Source: Dictyophora rubrovolvata (taxonomy: Eukaryota > Basidiomycota > Agaricomycetes > Phallales > Phallaceae). Taken from it: DNA of 64,000 bases. Location: the NCBI GenBank assembly GCA_029959195.1, contig CP114121.1, forward strand, positions 310,001-374,000, read 5' to 3'. Within the stretch, counting starts at the first letter, position 1; each line of letters opens with the position of its first letter. Below are positions 11,241 to 24,935 of this stretch, piece after piece. The notes beneath the pieces are model-generated. The model saw only the letters and a list, made by a program, of their open reading frames with translations, was not told the DNA's origin and made no database searches. Made by a program: the position numbers and the translations under genes.

Positions 11241-12997
11241 TTAGTAGTACTGCGCGAGATACAACTGCGTTCCTCCATTCCATCTGTTGTGTCCTATCAC
11301 GATCCACGTATCCGTTTTCAACATCTTGCCAAGTTCCCACACGGACACGCTAATTTGTGCCTCTCCGGAAAGCCCAACGACACTAATCGTCAAGGTTGCG
11401 TAGGGAAGAATATTGTCGTCCCGCTCGCCATCCCATCCACAAACACCCCTAAGAGTTTGAAAGTTCCCTCTGTGCTGGGGACTATACTTGTCGAGAATTT
11501 ATCAGTGAAAAATGGATCGTTGAATCCCTTGACATTGCCGCGGTCCAGGAAGAAGTTTCCGCTAAAGAAATATCCTCCAGAAAGGGTCTCGTTTGAAACA
11601 GGACTGAGGAAAGTGAAGCTTAGTGTGGCGGTACTACTCGCACCCAACACCGAGGAAACGTTGGCCTCAAAGTACACCGCGTTCGATTGTACATCCGAGA
11701 AGTCAACGACCAATATCCCGCTTCCACTGCTATTCTTCTTCTCCAAATTCCCGCCAAGAACAGGGCTCATATCCACTGGTAAATTAACGAGGTTCCACAG
11801 GGTTCCACCCAAGCCTAGTATTGCTGACAAGATAGCTTCTTCTAGGCAAGCTCATCGCGCCGCACTGTTGGATCGTCTTCTGTATACTGCCAATTATTAG
11901 CAATGCTCAAGGGGTCTTTCCCATCCGGAAAAATTGACCTGCATAGTTATCCTTCGCAAAGTCTGTGAAACGTGTGGCGTCGTTAACGGGCGTAAAATAT
12001 GTGCCATTGAAAGATCCAGGGAAGTATTGTGTTACGGAGCCGCCGAGGGGAGCACCTGGGTTGATTGAGATGGTAAGGACATATGTACATCGTGGACATG
12101 TTTTCATCCGAGCTGTCGGAATTGGAAGCACGAACCGGAATTTGGACGAGATTTGGACACTCATATTGCGAACCCAGTAATCCGACATGGGAGACATTTG
12201 ACGCATGCGTCCAGTCTTTTAGGTTCGGCGATGTATACACCAATGACAAAATCCTGCGAATACGCGATGACTATAACCCACTTTGCAGTCTCTGCATGCC
12301 AAATCACTTTAGGATCGCGGAACTGTGTCGAGTTACTGTCAATAACCGGGTTTCCTTCGAACGGAATGAAAGTAAAACCACCGTCCCGAGAGTACGAAAT
12401 CGCCTGGACCTGCTTCGTGGGCGTATTAAGCGTGTAAATCAATGGCGACTACTCCGTTATCTTGGTCTGGAAAGAATCCAGAAGTATTATTACGATCAAT
12501 AACAGCCGATCCGCTGAGTTCATTCGAGGAGCTGTCCAGAGGAAAGATAATAGCAATCAGTTGGTTGGTCCAATGGTAGAGATCGGGTGAGGTCGCGTGT
12601 CCCCAATGTTGATTTCCAGCTACTAGCCCAGTTGGATTATCTAGAAGTCACATATTGTATATATGATCTCAGAACACGCTTTGCACGAACATTGATAATA
12701 AAGATGATATGTTCCGTTTCCGTCGAGAAAGAGCCCGTTCAAGTTCGGATCGTTCAAGAAGAACTATCACGATACCGTGGCAAAGTTAAGAGCATATTGA
12801 GCTAACAGTACAATAGAGAAAACAAACCTGCAGAGGCGAGTAATGAACTTGCGGTCTATAAACACCTCGATAATCGCCTGGAATGGGTGTTCCTGTCGGG
12901 ACGGCAATGGGTTTATTAAACTGATGCTACCGTGTGAGGCCGTAGTAAAAGCTACACATAACAGCCCAGAAAAAATAGTCAGGGTAGGTTTCTTCAT
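11241..12997 (-). pseudogene. Decayed GH32 invertase/inulinase
   Basis: Relic of a secreted glycoside hydrolase family 32 enzyme, which hydrolyses sucrose or fructans. It keeps a signal peptide (MKKPTLTIFSGLLCVAF), the nucleophile motif as NDPN near 12765, [12 protein letters not shown], the RDPK stabiliser motif near 12330, the acid/base motif ECPN near 12170, and the C-terminal beta-sandwich (NLVNLPVDMSPVL onward). Two introns still splice correctly, but the conserved blocks change frame repeatedly: near 12866, 12440, 12245, 12085, 11897, 11855, 11812 and 11395. None of these shifts can be explained by an intron of normal size. Because the blocks remain easy to recognise, the decay is recent. 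Other genes in the window keep their frames through many exons, which argues against poor base calling. The NDPN motif also carries an unusual LN before the glycine. Confidence 0.8.
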
Positions 12998-13585
12998 TAT
13001 ACCGTAGAATAAATCAGACGGGGAAAATGTGGGGGGAAGTTCTGCATTTAAATTTTAAACCCATGCCCTTGTGTATTCCGGTGAAAAGCTGGTTATATCG
13101 TCATCATTACCTACCTCATAATATTGTCCGTGTGTTTTGTTCCCAGCTTGGTATTACACGAGACAAGGCTTGCTTTGAAGATGGAAAACCATCATCTTCG
13201 TCGGAGGTGTGAGACTCGATTGGGTATCTTCTGCCCAAACTGACTTGAGATCGCCAAGGAACTTGAAGGAAGATTCTTTTCCGCAGGACTGAACACCAGA
13301 CACAGTGGGGGTATAGAAAGACAAATGAAGTTCATGATGCAAAACAGCCGAGTATATATAACCATCAGCGAACTCGACGAACGTCTGTCATTTTACAAGG
13401 TTTTTTGACTGGCAACCACAATTTTATGGCTTAAATTGGCATTATTAAGTATGAATGCTCCTAACCTACCCATCGATCTCCATAAAAAGGCTAAGTTTTT
13501 GTTCTAGAAGCCTGTAAGTAAGACCTAAAATAATACGGTCATACGACGTGATAAGTAAGGCAAAAAGGAATTTACTGCCTATAAC
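12998..13585. other. Intergenic, no gene seen
   Basis: Former promoter side of the GH32 relic. A 62-codon minus-strand frame (13342-13154) has no recognisable content. Confidence 0.45.
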
Positions 13586-13999
13586 TCACCAAGCGACAAC
13601 AGAAGCTAAACAAAAACTGACAAGACAAGCAAGTGTCTCACCACTCCAAAAGAGGATGAACAGGAAGAAAAGTGTCCCAGCCGATCCAGACCGTCGATTA
13701 TAGCGTAACTCCCGTTCCTCTTCCCTTTTTATGCGAGCCAAACACAACATGAAATATAACTCAGGAGGTAATTCTTGTGGTACTTGATTAAAGTCGGCTT
13801 CACACTCTTCGACAGGCTCAAGTGCTGACAGTCGACCCAAAGCCTGGACATGATACACCAAATTCTCTAAATGGTATTGGGTGACCGGGTCTTCTCCGTT
13901 TTCAGAAGGCACTGGGTGAGAATTATTAGGTTTTTGGTGTTGTCCAGGTCCATGCGCGGCGAGTTTGGAACGTTTCCGAGTCATTCTTTTTTTTTTCAA
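13586..13999 (-). CDS. Small C-terminal-anchored membrane protein, unknown
   Basis: An uninterrupted frame of 137 codons. The N-terminus is basic (MKKKRMTRKRSK), the middle is acidic and polar, and a charged helix KREEERELRYNRR leads into a hydrophobic C-terminus of about 35 residues (GTLFFLFILFW... to SFCLASVVAW). That suggests a tail-anchored protein or a re-entrant hairpin. The order charged helix then terminal hydrophobic span resembles the end of the Gag-like protein at 6672-8528, but I see no clear sequence identity. I do not recognise the family. A plus-strand frame overlaps its 5' end and is probably a shadow. Confidence 0.4.
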   Translation of the reverse strand: MKKKRMTRKRSKLAAHGPGQHQKPNNSHPVPSENGEDPVTQYHLENLVYHVQALGRLSALEPVEECEADFNQVPQELPPELYFMLCLARIKREEERELRYNRRSGSAGTLFFLFILFWSGETLACLVSFCLASVVAW

Positions 14000-14809
14000 G
14001 TCGAAGAGTCTACTAGACGGGTGAGGAGAACCGACAGGAACTATGCTAATCGCATAGACATAAGAAAGGTTGTTGATAATATACTTGATATCACTTACGA
14101 TGTACCAATATCACGATAACTGACAAACTAGTGTAAGGGGACCAAAGGGCAGGTAGGCGAGTAATTAAGGGGACAACGCTCTAAAATTCAAACCGATGTT
14201 TTAACCAAAAAATTGCAGCTGTTTGATCAGCCCCGAAGGGAGGGACATTTCTGTAATAAATCTTGACTGGCGATGGTCGAGAGCAACACTGAACAGCGGA
14301 GGGCGAGCGATATCGTAAATTTTGGATGAATGATTCTTATTAATTTATGAACGTCAAACACGTAGCCTAGGAAGGTTGCGTAAAGTTGGATCTAGAGCGA
14401 AACCATGTGCCATGTGACAAGACAAGTCACACTTCCCTTTGATATCCTTCTCAAGTTTCAACTTGAATGTTCACGAGCTTAAACATATAATGCGGCGATA
14501 GACAAGTGCGGTGACATACATGGAGCAAAAAAAAATTAGAATGAATTATTAAACTGTGCTCTCTTCATACACGGTGCGTATTCAGACGGCCACGATACAC
14601 AAATACATGGATGAACCGGTCACCAACCATCATGATGTATCGAGACCCGCTGAACAAATGATACAAAAAAAAACAGAGGAAAATGTAGTCCAAAATTCAA
14701 TACATAAAAAGATCTGTTTTTGAGGGTGAAGAGTGAGCGTATTTTCCTTGATACAAGACAACCATCTTACGTGTTTTAAAGGTGCGGCAACGGGTCAGAA
14801 AACACGACC
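14000..14809. other. Intergenic, no gene seen
   Basis: AT-rich stretch between the small membrane protein and the second zinc-finger gene. No supported feature. Confidence 0.5.
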
Positions 14810-15220
14810 TTAAGCATGTTTCGACCATTCGTGCATCCCTAATGCCATCGAGCTCCCGAAGAGTTTTCGACAAGGGACACAAAACCAGTGCCTCGGGCTG
14901 TCTTGGAAATGTTTCATTTTCGCCTCATGAGTTGGGAAGACCCGCCAACAAGGCGGGCAGTAATGATGGCGATTGTCGCCACCACTTCTGTTACTTGAAT
15001 AATGCTGGCGCAGTGCCTTTCCGGTTTGAAACTGGCGAGAACACTCGGAACAAAACTCAAGATAGAACTTATGCTTCTTTGAGCCGTGAAGGTGGCTCAG
15101 CAGTGCTACCTTGTCACCGAACGCGAAATGGCATGGGGCACAAAATGTAGACTGGCTAGACATATCTGCTGAACGAGGAATGGGGAAAAAACGAAGTTGG
15201 GTTGACACGAACGGTGGCAA
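14810..15220 (-). CDS. Small protein of four C2H2 zinc fingers, paralogue
   Basis: Intronless gene for up to 136 residues; a start at the internal ATG at about 15163 (MSSQSTFCAPC) would give 117. Four C2H2 fingers fill the protein: CAPC, CSEC, CPPC and CVPC. Fingers 1 and 3 have X12 between the second Cys and first His and six residues between the histidines. Finger 2 is stretched by a Gly/Asn-rich insert, and finger 4 ends with a standard four-residue gap (HEWSKH). The design matches the protein at 10258-10629, so the two are probably diverged local paralogues. Function unknown; RNA or DNA binding is inferred from the fingers alone. Confidence 0.72.
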   Translation of the reverse strand: MPPFVSTQLRFFPIPRSADMSSQSTFCAPCHFAFGDKVALLSHLHGSKKHKFYLEFCSECSRQFQTGKALRQHYSSNRSGGDNRHHYCPPCWRVFPTHEAKMKHFQDSPRHWFCVPCRKLFGSSMALGMHEWSKHA

Positions 15221-15551
15221 CTGCGAACGGTCTCAACTTATTATATGTGTCGCCCCTACTCAATGAGGACATGGTCAACCAAATCGATAAAACAGACGTA
15301 AGTAATGCACAGTCTTGTACTCATACTCAAAGGAGGTAATTCCAAGCCTCAACATTCATCAATGGGGTTTACAATGGTTCTGATCGACAAGACATTCCTA
15401 TGATATCACGCAAACTCTCTTATAGTGGCTAGTAAAACAAGCAATAAAAACACCAGCTAACAGAATACACGTGTAACTAGAAACAAACCAACAACGCGCA
15501 TGTCAAAATAATAAAGTATTTCTTTTGGGGTAACTTCGAATTGTGCGGTGC

Positions 15552-18035
<2,484 letters not shown>

Positions 18036-18686
18036 TGGGTTATCAAGGCAAGACGAGAGAGAAGTTGAGGTATGAGTTATGTTTGTCTACGAAGATGACC
18101 TTTGCGTTTTGTACCCCCGCTTTCTCGGGCGTGCCGGCGGCTATTATTGACTAACATGTGATTGCTGTGGCGATGACATAAGCAGCCGACAGCGAATGGT
18201 TCCGGGCCGTAAAGTATACTCTAACCGGCAACATTGCTGCTGCTTTTCCAGCAAGTTCAACTTATGTCAAGATGTCTTTATTTGTATGGTTCATAAGAAT
18301 ACCTAAAGTGTTTTGAGTTAATGTATAAGTCGTAATAGTCTGTTCCCGTTTCCGTAATAGCCCGACCACGGCACCGACCCTTGGGAAATACAACATAATT
18401 TCGTGCAGTCATGATGATAAATACATAGCATAAGGTTCAGGGCCGAATAAAAGAAATCTAAAATATCGTGCGCTGAAAGTGATTTTGGCATATTTTGCCT
18501 TCCGAAGATGAGCTTCCGTCTCCCGTCTCCGAACTCATTTCCCGATTCTCAAGAAGCTCATAAATCGCGATTTCAGCTGAGAATTTTCCGGCTACCTTCA
18601 AAATTGAAGTCCATAATAGTAAATTAGAGTTCAAGATGTTAGGTATTTACAAAACCCCACTGAGTTTAATATAACCCCCGGCAACA
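18036..18686. other. Intergenic, no gene seen
   Basis: Promoter side of the fumarate reductase gene and 3' side of the dipeptidase gene. No further feature recognised. Confidence 0.5.
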
Positions 18687-20705
18687 CTACAAATCCGTTC
18701 TCTTGTCGTAAATATCATATGCAGGCTCCGCAACTTCCTTCTGAATTCTCTTTGAAACACGTTCAACACCTTCCCAAACGCGCACAAAGTTCCCGCCTGC
18801 CAATCCCGCTAACTCGCGTCTTGACCAGCCTCGTTTCAAGAGTTCTGCAAACTGTTGGGGAAAGACCATATAACTGGGTGCTGAAAGGAAAAAAAAAGAA
18901 ATAGAGGCAAATCCACGTACGAGCGCAGGATATTTCGAAACATCTTCCAATCCAACTGGAACTGTATCTATGCCGTCAAAATCACTTCCTATGCCAACGC
19001 TGTATGCTGGGTTAAGAAAGAGGGGTGAACGATATTGTGTTTCGACGTACTATTCTCGACCAGCTATATTTCCTATGTGGTCAACATGATCTGCTACAAC
19101 GAAAACCGTCGCCTTGCCGTCTGCCGCAACATATTGTGGCGCGAAATTGACCTATTCGCCATATTATATGCTTATCAGTGGCCTATTTGTGTCTTTGGAC
19201 GAACCATAACGACACCGTCCTTCTGACCCTCTCCAGTCCCAATCATCTTTAAAATGTCGTCTGGTACATTCCTCGAAACATTCCATACCGCTCGGGCAGA
19301 TGAATGACTCCACATGACGGGTGCCTCACTCAACTGAATTGCCTGAATGGTGGTTTTGTCTGATGTGTGAGATACGTCTATTAACATTCCCAAACGGTTC
19401 ATTTCTTTGATAAGAATTCGGCCAAAGGGACTATGAAATGGAAGAATTAAGTAAAACAAATGTAAATGAATTCCTTGTTTTTTTTTTTAATTTACCTTAG
19501 TCCTCCGTGTTTGGCTTCCGGCATTGTAAATACACCACCAGTGTCCGCGAATGCATTATGACACATATGGGTGAGTGTCATATACCTAGCACCCAACTCA
19601 TAATACACGCGCAGAGACGACAGCGAGTTTCCCAATTGATGACCCCTAACATTGAGAACTTAGCGATATGAAGGAAAAAAAAGGGGGACTGTTTTATTAT
19701 TATTCACCCTTCAACGCCTAACATGCTTGCTACTTTGCCGCGCGAGATGACGCTGCGTAACGATTGGGTGTCGGGTGCTAATTGAAAGACCTGTAACCGG
19801 CTGTTAGCAGAGCGCACAGTAGATAGGGGTAGATTATTTGAAAAAACTGGACACACATCATTATACTTTCGTATAAACGCTTTTGCGACATCAATTTGTT
19901 CCACCGTATCTCTGAAAGGAAGTAAAGACACGAGGTAGAAAAAAAAACTACACTACACTTTGACTCTCACCTGACGCGGTTAGTAGGGATCATAAAATCT
20001 GGACCATCCTCCGCACACTCGACATAGACGGACCTAAGTCCCCAAATTGTTTATAAAAAAGGATGAGGAAAATACATGAAGTGGGCTTACCAGAACATTC
20101 CCCCAAGGTTCCCGGCACGTAACCGCGGGATGTCAATGTGTCCGGGAACCGTCTGTCGTAAATCCACTGCTGAAACGTTGTTACTAAAGTGGGCACGGAC
20201 GTAACTTGGCAGATCTGAGGACAAAAAAGGATGCAGTCAGATTAAGACTTTTTTTAAAAAAATTCCCATACGAACCAATATGGCCATCCTAACCACTTTG
20301 AACAAAAATCAAAAGAAGGACAAACACGAAAGCAACGTACTATAACTGGATCTTTAGATAAAATAGCCAACGCAGCCTTGTGCGGATCTTTGGGCAGCGA
20401 TCCATTCCACACTGTCAGGAACACAACCAACCCCGTGACAAAGAGAACAGTCAGGGTTGTGTTCACGACTCTCGCTCCTTGCCGGCCTTTCTGACCGCTG
20501 TCGTCTAGCAATGCCGAACGTTCGTCACTATCGCCTCCTTGAGTGCTGGTGGCCTTGAGCGGAGACATAGTTTGTGAGGAAAGGTCGTATGTACTCACGT
20601 CTCTGGGCTTATTTTATAGTAAGCGCTAGCGCCTGTTTCATGGGTATCACCGGTCGGCGTTGAATCTGAATTTGCAGCTGTATTTCTATTCTTTCTTCTC
20701 TCCAT
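18687..20705 (-). CDS. Membrane dipeptidase, peptidase M19 family, signal-anchored
   Basis: Zinc-dependent dipeptidase of family M19 (renal dipeptidase fold). The start at 20705 gives [14 protein letters not shown]; a 53-bp intron (gtgagtacat...ccaccag) joins this to [13 protein letters not shown]. One hydrophobic span, [15 protein letters not shown], makes it a type II membrane protein. Metal-site motifs are present: DGHIDLPSYVR (HxD), [19 protein letters not shown]-type segment, [20 protein letters not shown], and IGSDFDG. The C-terminus ends [10 protein letters not shown]. The HxD motif sits on a 13-nt exon (20276-20288) between introns of 52 and 61 bp. It is annotated as intact; about nine exons. 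Likely located at the cell surface or in an endomembrane and involved in dipeptide breakdown. Confidence 0.87.
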
Positions 20706-21450
20706 GGTGGTGTCGATGTAGGAAACGATGAAGTGGACTTTCCTCAAGTTGTTGGTGGGACCGTGCGGTCTTATAAAGGTACTAGTTCTGAATTACATAA
20801 CAAGTGCGTCTGGTTCCAAAAGAACGTATAATTATAAAAAGATAGAGCGACCTGATGGTGATTGGTGGTTGAACACGAGCGGCAACTGGCCGTGAGGACC
20901 TTCCAGGACTCGAGAAGTTGACCTTATCTGACAAGCACATTGTCCAACAGCAAGTGAATCGATAATGGAACTTGAGGCAATTGAATAAGAGTGCCAATCT
21001 CCCAGATCCAGTATCTCACTCAACTACCAAATAATAATTTTCTGGCTTTGGCTTGGCCTGAAGCCAGCGGCTTTGGCCTCTTAAAATCTCAAGCCGGGCC
21101 GGAGTATTTTGGCTTTGGCTTGGCCCGGCTGGCTTTAGCCTGGCCTCAGGGGGCTCGGCCTGGCTTGGCTTCTGGCTCGGGCAAATGATTGCCATACATT
21201 GACAGGCTGAGACTCGTGGTCCATCAAGTCCAGCAGCTTACCCGCCATATGAAGGTGGTAGACTTTATGTAAGAAACACAGGTAAACTTGTAACGAAAAT
21301 AAGTCAGAGACAAATATAAGGTACATGTTAACCAAGTATCAGTGGTCGTAAACGAAAAGAACCCTTACGTAACGTCGCACACGTAATACCTCGCCTTGTG
21401 CTGAATGCGCAAAAGAACGTCGACTCGAACTGTCCAGTCCAGCAAAAGCC
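20706..21450. other. Divergent intergenic region holding a GGCTTGGC-type repeat
   Basis: Shared upstream region of the dipeptidase (minus) and PIG-A (plus) genes. It holds the repeat listed separately; no gene seen. Confidence 0.5.
21043..21180. repeat. Degenerate GGCTTGGC/GGCTTTGGC repeat
   Basis: About 140 bp of imperfect units of the form GGCTTTGGCTTGGCC, several ending in GGCC or GCCGGG. The tract is strikingly GC-rich in an AT-richer gap. A shorter tract of the same unit lies at 43075-43102. Likely a minisatellite-type simple repeat; a short palindromic dispersed element is possible. Confidence 0.6.
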
Positions 21451-23274
21451 ATGGCGTCACTTTTGAACTGGGGAAGAAAACCAGAATCAACATTGCGTAC
21501 GTAATTCTTGGAATGTATATGAGAACAAGTCAGAATGACGTTTGAACACATATAAAGGATGATCAGCGATTTCTTCCATCCCGTCGTCGGTGGGGTGGAG
21601 AATCACATTTACATGCTTGCTTCGAACCTTTTGAAGAGAGGACACAAGGTAAGTTTACTTATAATACTTTTCAGAGATTGGTTTGCTTTTTTCAATAGGT
21701 TATCGTAGTAACACACTCCCATCCTCCAGACCGCGTTGGAATCCGTTGGCTAGTCCCAGGTCTTAAAGTGTACCATATCCCCTTCCCAACCATCGCATCC
21801 TCAGCCACCCTCCCGGACTATTTCACTTTTCTTCCTTATTTCAGAACTATCATGCTCAGAGAACATATCGAACTAGTCCACGGACATGCCGGTCTTTCAG
21901 CATTGGCTCAAGAAGCGATGCTACACGCACACCACATGAACATTCGAACCGTATTCACCGATCATAGTTTATTTGGATTCGCGGATGCTGCATCCATTTT
22001 GACGAATAAGTTGTTGGAGGTTGCTTTGAAGAATGTCGATGCTGTTATTTGCGTGTCGTATACTGGGTTAGTAGCTTTTTGTTCTTTCTTTCAAACAACA
22101 AAATCATTTTCAGAAATTGTGTTTTTTTTTACAGTCGGGAAAATACCGTGCTTAGAGCAGCCATTCCGCGTTCTCTCGCTGAAACAGTTTATGTCATTCC
22201 CAACGCAATCATAGGAGATCAATTCCGACCAAGCGAGACACCTTTGGCTACAGATAAAAGTAAAGGAAATACCGTCTCATGGTTTTTCACGCTAATTGTA
22301 TTTTTGTTTTTTTTAAGTAACAATTGTTGTCGTTTCAAGATTGGCGTACCGCAAAGGTGTTGATTTGTTAGTTGCGACCGCACCCCGAATCTGTGAACGC
22401 TTTCCCAACGTTCGGTTCTTGATAGGTCCGTGTTTTGTGACAACCTCAATCTCAATCTATTTCGCCTGATTTCATTTGACCACAGGTGGAGACGGTCCAA
22501 AACTAATAGAGATTCTACAAATGCGGGAGAAACATCGTCTTCAAGATAGAATTATTTTATTGGGACCTGTGAAACACTCGGATGTTCGGAATGTTAGGTG
22601 AAACTAGAATGTGCTTCGATAATTTATTCAACTTTTATGTGTTTAGGTGCTGGTGCGGGGATCAATATTTCTGAACACTTCTTTGACGGAAGCTTTCGGA
22701 ATTGCTATCTTAGAAGCAGCTTGTGCCGGTTTATACGTTGTTAGTACGCGCGTTGGGGGCGTACCAGAGGTGCTTCCCAAAGATCTGATTTCATTTGCCA
22801 ACCCTGAGGAAGATGGTAAACAGCTTCTCCTCCTTTAATTTAAGTTTGGACTCATGATTATTTTCAGATGTAATCCGTGCATTATCGGAAGCAATTAATA
22901 TCGTATCTAGAGGGAAACATGACCCACTTGCAGCACATGATCAGGTCAAGAAATTTTATAGTTGGGAGCAAGTAACGGAACGAACTGAGGGAGTGTATCG
23001 TTCTGTATTAGAGAGTGAACCTAGAGATCTATGGGAGAGAATGCAAAGGTATGGGGAAAAGAGTCAACAAGGATTATGATCGACTTGCTTAATGCTCGCT
23101 TTCAGAACAATGACAGTTGGTCCTTGTGCTGGTCCGATTTACCTTTGCGTCCTAGTGGTAGATTATATTTTCTTCATCATTTTGGAGTATCTTATGCCAC
23201 GCGAAAACATTGATTATGTTCTAAAAGAATGGGACTTGCAACGCTTTCGTCAAGTGGTTCAAGGCCAAAATTAG
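21451..23274 (+). CDS. GPI3: GPI-GlcNAc transferase catalytic subunit (PIG-A / Gpi3)
   Basis: Catalyses the first step of GPI-anchor synthesis, transfer of GlcNAc from UDP-GlcNAc to phosphatidylinositol at the ER. Family blocks in order: [40 protein letters not shown], the [15 protein letters not shown] loop, [43 protein letters not shown], and the donor-site EX7E motif EAFGIAILE. The C-terminal membrane anchor is [16 protein letters not shown], ending at 23274. I place the start at 21451 ([12 protein letters not shown]), joined through a 57-bp intron (21501-21557) to the exon beginning at 21558, because this puts LRT before MISDFF, as in relatives. A start at 21559 inside the conserved block is the alternative. 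Eight or so short introns; gene intact. Confidence 0.92.
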
Positions 23275-23596
23275 ACTCACCAACAGCACTAATTTAACTT
23301 ACAAATACTCTTTTTTTTTGTATCTGTATTGCCTTAATTTCGTAAAGCACACGATTCTGCTGCACTATCATGAATGAGTAGTATTAAAGGATAAATGTAT
23401 TTATGCGAAGAGTTGCAGAGTCTGGGGTTCGATTGATGTAAAAATATCGAAACAAAGGAAACCGTTATATAAGGCTATTGTGTAGTTAGATATGACCATA
23501 TGTATCTTTTGAGTGAGGGGGGGAGGATTAAGAAAGAGTTTCATTACGGGGACATGAACTTTGCCTATTGAGAACGTCTGATTTTGCATACCGGTA

Positions 23597-24935
23597 TCAT
23601 ACGGGTAAGACTGTTTTGAAAACGACGTCCCAAATTTTACCTTCGAAGCAAAATCAGTAGTGTTCTAAGGGGAAGAAGGTTAAGTAAAACTGACTGGTTA
23701 CGCCAAAACCAAGTTCGAAGTTCTTGTAATGGTGGGCCAGATGATATTTCTTCATATCACGCAGGTAGGTAGGGAGTTTCGTATGATGCAAGGCGTAATG
23801 CATGCAGTCATACAGAACATCTAAAAATAAACACGTTGATAAGCATACGCAGACAGATATACGAGGGAGAGAAAGGGACATACAGAAGGTGAAACTACCG
23901 CTGATGATACCATTAGCCATGGAGGTGGGGAATAAGATGTAGGCAAGTCTTGTAAAGGGGAATGACAGGGCAAAGAATAGAACAGGAGGCATGACAAGAC
24001 GGAGACGATCCATGGGGAGATAGTGATGCACACCGTGAGTCAAAAAGTGCAGTACTAGGAAAGCAGGTTTGTCCGGAAGCATCTCGTCGATGTGAAAGAG
24101 GAAGCGGTGAAGAGTATACTCGAGGAAAGTCCAGATGAGATTTCCGAGCAGAAAACATGGTACCGTCTTGGCAACCGATGATGATGGAATATTGAGTAAT
24201 GTGTTTAAAGAAATGGTAGGAGGCAGTGTATATGGGAAGAGGGATCGGAAGTGAGGAGTAGGATAGGAGAACTGGATTAGGGACAATGTAAAGAGGTAGC
24301 CAGCGATGGGAAGCCAGAAGATGGGCACGACAAACCACTTGGTACGCGTTAAGACTTCGAGATACGAAGGACCGAATAGTCTGGCAGACTCTGCGAGGTG
24401 TCTCGGCTGATGAATCTGTTTCAAGTAAAACGATTTGGAAAAGTTGCCTTCCCAAACTTGACGGAGCAATGGTTTTCGGAGATCCAGGAACTGGCAGGTT
24501 TGGAAATCTGCTGCTACGTCCGTATCATCTGGATGAAAGTCTTCCGTGGCAACCCAGTCTAACAAAATACTTAACGAGGCAAGACAAAAGAAAATTTCGA
24601 GACAAACCCTCGTCAACGATACCAGCATCCTTCCCGATGCGACCAATCGCGTACTCCGCCATCATCTCAAAAGCAGCGTCCGAATGTTCATGCTCGCCAT
24701 TGCGCATCACATCATTGACATCCTTGCCAGCCCACTCGAGAATGACATCGTCCCCACCAGGATGGTCGTTTATAAACGTTGAGATATCGTAAACCAACTC
24801 GTTCCGTACGACCCAACAGTCTTCAGGCTTCTGATGGTGAGAAACATCTTCGAGAGTGTAGAGCTTGAGACGTTGTCGCGGTCCTTCAGGCTTATTGTTG
24901 TTCTTCCCATTCTCATTCGGACGATTGGAAGACAT
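23597..24935 (-). CDS. SCS7: Sphingolipid fatty acid 2-hydroxylase (Scs7/FA2H)
   Basis: ER membrane di-iron enzyme that hydroxylates the very-long-chain acyl part of ceramide at C2. The N-terminal cytochrome b5 domain (about residues 20-95) has HHQKPEDCWVV and the heme motif DHPGGDDVI. A 49-bp intron near 24600 joins VDE to DWVATEDF. The hydroxylase domain has membrane segments and histidine motifs HRFLFHIDE, HGVHHYLPMD, HYALHH and HLAHHYKN. Two 3' introns complete the end: one rejoins TF-YVLYDCMHYAL, the next adds KIWDVVFKTVLPV and the stop at 23597. Length is normal for the family. Four exons visible; gene intact. Confidence 0.92.

Noticed and set aside
11220-11900. 226-codon plus-strand frame
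   Set aside because: Antisense to the GH32 relic, whose conserved C-terminal beta-sandwich motifs are on the minus strand.
11241-12997. Treating the GH32 frame changes as sequencing errors
   Set aside because: Genes on both sides keep frame over many exons, so a burst of errors limited to one gene is less likely than decay. Reads would settle it.
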